In this document: positions 59,220-64,000 of the stretch, piece after piece
Layout: the number at the start of each line of letters is the position of its first letter
Numbering within the stretch: the stretch's first letter is position 1
Source of the DNA: Chondrus crispus
Lineage: Eukaryota > Rhodophyta > Florideophyceae > Gigartinales > Gigartinaceae
Reading direction: 5' to 3'
DNA length: 64,000 bases
Assembly (NCBI RefSeq): GCF_000350225.1
Contig: NW_005179203.1
Span: forward strand, 1-64,000
Notes under the pieces: generated by a model
Database searches by the model: none
Told to the model about the DNA's origin: nothing
Seen by the model: the letters and a program-made list of their open reading frames with translations, nothing else
Made by a program: the position numbers and the translations under genes

Positions 59220-61436
59220 CGTTCGTCTCTGAAGGTTAAGATTTGAGAAATGGTGTTTCTACCACGAAAGAAGGAGGAATCAGCACCCCACCAGTGGATG
59301 GGACCATGAGTGTATTTTTTCTCTCGATTGTAGTAGAAGCTTTGTTTGGCTACATCCCAGAATTTCTAGATAGATATCCACGTATTGAATATGGTGCTTG
59401 TGTTATGGCTAGTCCAGCTAAAGAATAGATTGCGTGTTGAATCACAATGGTTAAATCCTGTTTTGCATGCAAGTACAGAACAGTCATACCTCCGTAATCT
59501 GAGACGATTCGTAGATGCCGTCCCAATTGAATCAAGATTCTATTCCAGGAGACACTTGCACCGTGAAGAGCACTTCGATCGATCACTGACATAGTAGAGA
59601 GATGCTGTTGCTTCGTGTGCATACATGTTGACAGTTTCGTGCACAGTCCATGGAATAAGAATGTGTGCATGTAGGCACAGGCTTCCCATAATTCATGACA
59701 GTATTGGCCGTGAGCATAAATGATGCTGTCTGATCCCATTGCATAGCCTTTACGGGGCAGGGAGGAAGAAGGGAAAGACTGCAAGTGGAAGGCCGTTGAG
59801 GAACAGGGAGTGATGCTGAAGCGAAGGCAGATTTTTGCTAAGGAGGAGGGTAAAAAAGAATGAGAGTCGATGGGAAAAATGAACTGATGGACGGGGAGAA
59901 GGCATGGGCGCGGAGGAAGTTCTGGTATTTCGGAGGGGTGGGTGCGGAGATTGAGTTGACTGGAATCGTGAGGCGAGGGGCGGGGCCAGTAGACGGACAA
60001 CGCATCTGCCCTGATAGGTAGAGAGAGAACGGACCAGCCCCTGGGGCAGGTCCTTTTGAAGGCTTAGAGTCATTGTTTTCTGTGGAGAGAGAACTTAACT
60101 TGGGCCTTGTGATTGCAGGAACAGCGATACCCCCGATCCATTCAGGATCGGGGAGACGGCGGTGACTTTATTGTCCAAGTGGGTGGTGTGCTGTAATGCT
60201 GTGCTTTATTCTACGTGTCTTACTTGCTTGGTTCTGGACGGAACCACAGGGCTGAGAACAATACCGTACGAGCCGCACAGTAGCGACGTGCGGTGAACTG
60301 GTGCGGTGAACTGGTGTGGCGAAGTGCCAACATTGAAAGTCACACTGGTGCGCGCATTTGCATCGTTTCTGTGATGCAAGATCGATGCCTAGGTTTACTG
60401 ATGTCAAATGCCTGTCTACCTTATAGAGGGGGGCTGGTGATCCGTAGGCAGGCGGTGATCGTGCTGAGCTGATCGCTGTTGTACGTGTGCAACGTGTGTG
60501 CATATAGCTCTCATGACAGTTTCTTAAATAAAAAAGGCAATCCAGCTGTACCCTTTAGGGTACTGTTGCAGGTACAACCTGCAAGCGTATTCACAGAAAG
60601 TAAACAGCGCAGTCTCGGCCAAATCGCTCCGGATTAGCCTGCCAGAGATTGCACAGAAAGATAAAACAATTAAGCTTCACTTTAGTTTAGCGCGTCCAAC
60701 AAGCAGGGTGCGCGCGATCAGTCACCGGAAAAGCGACAACAACGACAAACAGCCGTACAGCGGACCTCAGCCGCTAACAACGATCCGAGTAAATGACAAT
60801 TAAGTAGCAAACAGCTACAACAGCGACGGAAACAGCCGCAAACTCAGTCCTTTTTCCTCGATCGATGCCTATCTCCCCGTTTCCTTCATCTCACAGCCTC
60901 TGTATCCCCTGACTTCTACCAACAAGCTGACCCTCACGCTTCTTTCTTCCCGACCAATTCCAGGAACCCCCTGTCTCCACTGCACTGAACGGTTGCACGC
61001 CAGTCTATGACAAGTGATGCCAGCACTACCCCGATGCTCCTATCGACCACATCCAGTTGAACGGTTGCGTAGGTGAATGACGCATTCCGACATCCTTTCA
61101 GATGACTGTTCACCCACCGGTCTGCTGGTGATAAGTGCTGCACGGGCTGAACATTAAACCATCCCGTGAGCTTCTGACGTGTCAACACAGTGTTGCCGGC
61201 TGATCTGGATTGCCCGCCTTGCCCGATCCTGATCTCCGGCTGTCGTGGTGCCACGAATGCCACCGCCTGACCTGCAACGGCAACACTCGTCCTTTGTCAG
61301 ATCACATGCCAACGCTCTCTTTGTCATCGCATGATAGATTGAAGCTTTCACCGACTAATCCCGTCGACGGCTCCTCTCCAAGCGTGTGCTCTTCGCATTG
61401 CGAGTACTCTTTGGCGTTCCTCTTTCCAGCCTTTTT
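59220..61436. other. Spacer with no firm gene
   Basis: A 216-codon minus-strand frame (59350-60000) lacks domain signals. A 109-codon minus-strand frame at 60934-61263, just downstream of the Gypsy integrase, could belong to that element. GCAGGTACAACCTGC at about 60569-60583 is a palindrome. No LTR pair was found. Confidence 0.4.
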
Positions 61437-62955
61437 CTAAGCTTTCCTCTCAAACGGCTTCACCACAGTATCTGGTAGATCTGACTCCTTTGTCCAAGCG
61501 GAGGAGCGACGTCCATGTATTCTGACCTTGAACCAGCGCTCTTTCCCTTTCCCGTTTTCGCGATCTCGGACTTCACTTGCCTTTATTCTCTTGAAAAGAC
61601 GCAAGTTATCCGGGAAAATGCCGTCCTGTGGTTCCCCGGTTTCCACGATTCCCGGCCCAATTTTCCGGAGTCTGTTGACATGGACGCACCCTTGCTTTGC
61701 ACCGATCTCGGATTCGAGGCCGTACCCTACTCGACCAAGCTTCTCGGTGATCCTGTATGGACCAATCCACGGCCGTATAACCTTGTTACCTTCATCCTTT
61801 CCCAACTTTGATGACCACATCAAGACCCTATCACCCACTTGATATTGGGTTTCACGCACAATCTTGTCATACTGAGACTTGCCATGTTCACGAGATCTCT
61901 TTCCACGCATCAGCAACCTCTTGTGTAGCAAGGAAAGTCTTCCCGCGAGGTCCCGAGATTCAGGTTCCGTGCCTTCGAAATCAACTTCACTCCAGACTTC
62001 AAACGCAGCAATCCCAAACGTTGCTTCGAAGGGAGTCATACCGGTAGCCGTATGCCGACTGGTGTTGTAGCGCAAGCAAGCGAGCGCGACATGTTCATCC
62101 CAATCGCTCTCTCCAGTTGCCATGAAGCTCGCTATGTCCTTGGCGACGGTTCTGTTGCATCTTTCTACTGTGCCATTCGCCTGTGGGTGCCACGGATAAG
62201 TCTGCACTCGCTTTACACCCAGCTGACCCACCAGATTCATGACTACTTCGCTGACTAGATTGGTACCACCATCAGTCAACAGCCTTTCCATTGGCCCAAA
62301 CACGGCAATCCACTCATCTAGCAACACCTTGGCCACCGTGGAAGCCTTCTCATTTTGGATCGGGACAGCTCGAACAAACCGTGTGAACACGTCGATCATC
62401 ACAAGGATTTTAATGTTCCCTGACCGTGTCCTTGGCGTGATCGTCTGTATGTCAATTGCCACTTGTTCAAATCGACGTCTAGGGTGCACTATTTCCATAG
62501 AAGCTGGCCTTCGTGGACATTCTTCCTCCGCAACAGCACAATTCAGGCAATTTCTCACAAATTTCACGACATCCGGAACCATGCTCCTCCACCAGTACCT
62601 CCTGCGTAGCTTTGCAATTGTTCTCGCCACCTTGTAGTGTCCATGTAACTTTGAGCCGTGTACTGTCCTCAGCAGGGAGTCTGTCATTTCTGAAGGTACA
62701 ACAATAACGAAATTGTTGCCGACCTCCATGTGCAAGATGCCGTCTTCGTCAAAAAAACTTCCTGTTGCCAGATGCAGCAGCATCCTCTAGGCATCCGAAT
62801 TCCCTCTCTTGCGATTGTCGCAGCTCGGACTTGGTCGGTCCATCTGTAAACGCATTGATTTCTGCAACAGCAGACACACGCTCCCTGTGCAGACGCTGGA
62901 CTGCAGTAGTGATCCTCTCGCTTTCATCCTTCCGAACGATTTCTTCTAGGTGTTA
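61437..62955 (-). mobile_element. Truncated Ty3/Gypsy element: integrase only
   Basis: A 448-codon frame with an HHCC region (HGSKLHGHYKVARTI, CLNCAVAEEEC), a DDE core (VAIDIQTITPRTRSGNIKIL, LLTDGGTNLVSEV, HPQANGTVERCNRTVAKDI) and a GPY segment (IRPWIGPYRITEKLGRVGYG). No protease or RT lies upstream. Sequence above 62783 up to about 62955 still reads as the RT-integrase connection, then homology stops. It differs in sequence from the three other Gypsy elements here. Fossil, 5'-truncated. Confidence 0.85.
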
Positions 62956-63051
62956 GCCACTTATTGGCTCGTAGCAGCGCTGGCAGAGTGGCTTAGGCAC
63001 CGCATCCCTGCTAAGTGTATCTAGAACCACTTAAAAATACCTTGTTCGAGT

Positions 63052-64000
63052 TTTAGAAAGGTGCACTACTTGTGCAACAACCTCCAAACCAGCTGCTGCT
63101 CGCAAAATTTCGCTCAGTACTATCAGCCGCGAGTTCAATGACGTTGTTTGCATCGATCACTTTCATCTGGACGACCACCGCGTATTTCACATAATGGATT
63201 CAGTAGCTCGCTATCCTGTCGGTGATGTCGTACCTGATATGTCCATGACGTCAGCTATACAAGCCCTGGAAACGCAATGGGTCTCACAGTTTTGGGTACC
63301 AAAAGCTATCGTTTTTGACCCAGCGTTCAAAAATTCTCAATTTGCAGATTACCTTATTAAGCATGGCATTGAGGCTCGTCCAACACCACCACGTCGAAAT
63401 AACAAAAACGTTATAGAATCTAAGCACAAGGTCATTCGTGATATATATCTACGACTGAAACACGAAATTCCAGACTGCTCTGTTGAAGATCAAAAGTTAG
63501 TTATTCGACAAGCTTTACGTGTGTCGAATGATCTCTATGGCACTGATGTTTGCTCAGCTCACGAGTTGGCAAAGGGATACACAAGGCCGATTTCTGCTGG
63601 TGCATTCCCAGCTAGCATTCCTACGGATATATTGAATGCCCATGATGAACTAATAGCCAAGCGCAAACTGACAAACATTCTGAGGTCTAAATCACTGACT
63701 GAAATTCCGATTAATATTGGCGACCCCGCTCAAGTATATATCAAACTTCAACATGAGAAGAGAGGAAAATGGTCAACACCACGTACTGTTCTCTCGATCG
63801 ACAGAGCTTCCGGGACTGTAACAGTGCCCGGTAAAAATGGGCGTACAGTCTCTGCTGCAGTTGAAGATATACGAGCCGCTATCAAGGAGAATTCTTTTGC
63901 TTCAACTATCCAACAGGCAATTGATACCATAACCGTAAGCGTCGAAGAGTCCATTGAGGACATAACTGCTGTCCAAAATGATGGTGACTCTCAAACAATT
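63052..64000 (+). mobile_element. Integrase-like frame of another retroelement, running off-window
   Basis: Open without a stop from about 63052 to the window end. A DDE core is suggested by VVCIDHFHLDDHRVFHIMDS, then AIVFDPAFKNSQFADYLIKH, then RRNNKNVIESKHKVIRDIYL, with D, D and E at family spacing. A later basic stretch (VYIKLQHEKRGKWSTPRTVL, then IDRASGTVTVPG) resembles an integrase C-terminal SH3-like domain. It is distant from all other integrases in the window; a Copia-like origin is my best guess. The zinc region was not found upstream. Confidence 0.6.

Noticed and set aside
59350-60000. 216-codon minus-strand frame
   Set aside because: Composition Ser/His/Pro-rich with no domain, no promoter and no repeat context.

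Overview
This is eukaryotic nuclear DNA. It has spliceosomal introns, several LTR-retrotransposon families nested in and beside each other, a piggyBac transposon, a MITE-like element, microsatellites and two scaffold gaps of exactly 100 N. NB-ARC/WD40 receptor-like genes together with GalEa/CoDi-like Copia elements make me lean towards a red (florideophyte) alga. That assignment is inference with modest confidence; nothing in the window names the species.

Layout. 1-4826: old minus-strand Ty1/Copia element running off the left edge. 5854-21246: very large (about 15.4 kb) minus-strand Ty3/Gypsy chromovirus with ~1.05 kb LTRs, gag-pol with a chromodomain, a long non-coding 3' part, and a 643-codon frame on the opposite strand beside its 3' LTR. 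21247-23387: plus-strand WD40 gene fragment split by a 1.24 kb non-autonomous DNA transposon. 24129-26401: five-exon multicopper oxidase gene, one exon only 16 nt long. 26590-29394: GC-rich stretch of small tandem duplications and hairpins. 29395-34763: very young plus-strand Copia element with LTR ends CTTTG...CAAAG. 34784-41312: minus-strand Gypsy element carrying a chromovirus solo LTR. 42707-54921: one minus-strand NB-ARC/WD40 gene, split by a young Gypsy element (43479-48994) and by a piggyBac element (51354-54043). 57909-59219: secreted protein with three cysteine-rich repeats. 61437-62955: truncated Gypsy integrase, minus strand. 63052-64000: a second, unusual integrase-like frame running off the right edge.

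Host content is small: the multicopper oxidase and the cysteine-rich protein look whole, and the NB-ARC/WD40 loci are disrupted. From LTR divergence counted by eye, insertion order is Copia at 29 kb (about 2 differences in 405) youngest, then Gypsy at 43 kb (6 in 328), then Gypsy at 35 kb (about 18 in 244). The chromovirus and the left Copia are older or rearranged. Three insertions have verified 5-bp target duplications: TAATG, GTTAC and CCATC. The solo LTR has ATGGT.
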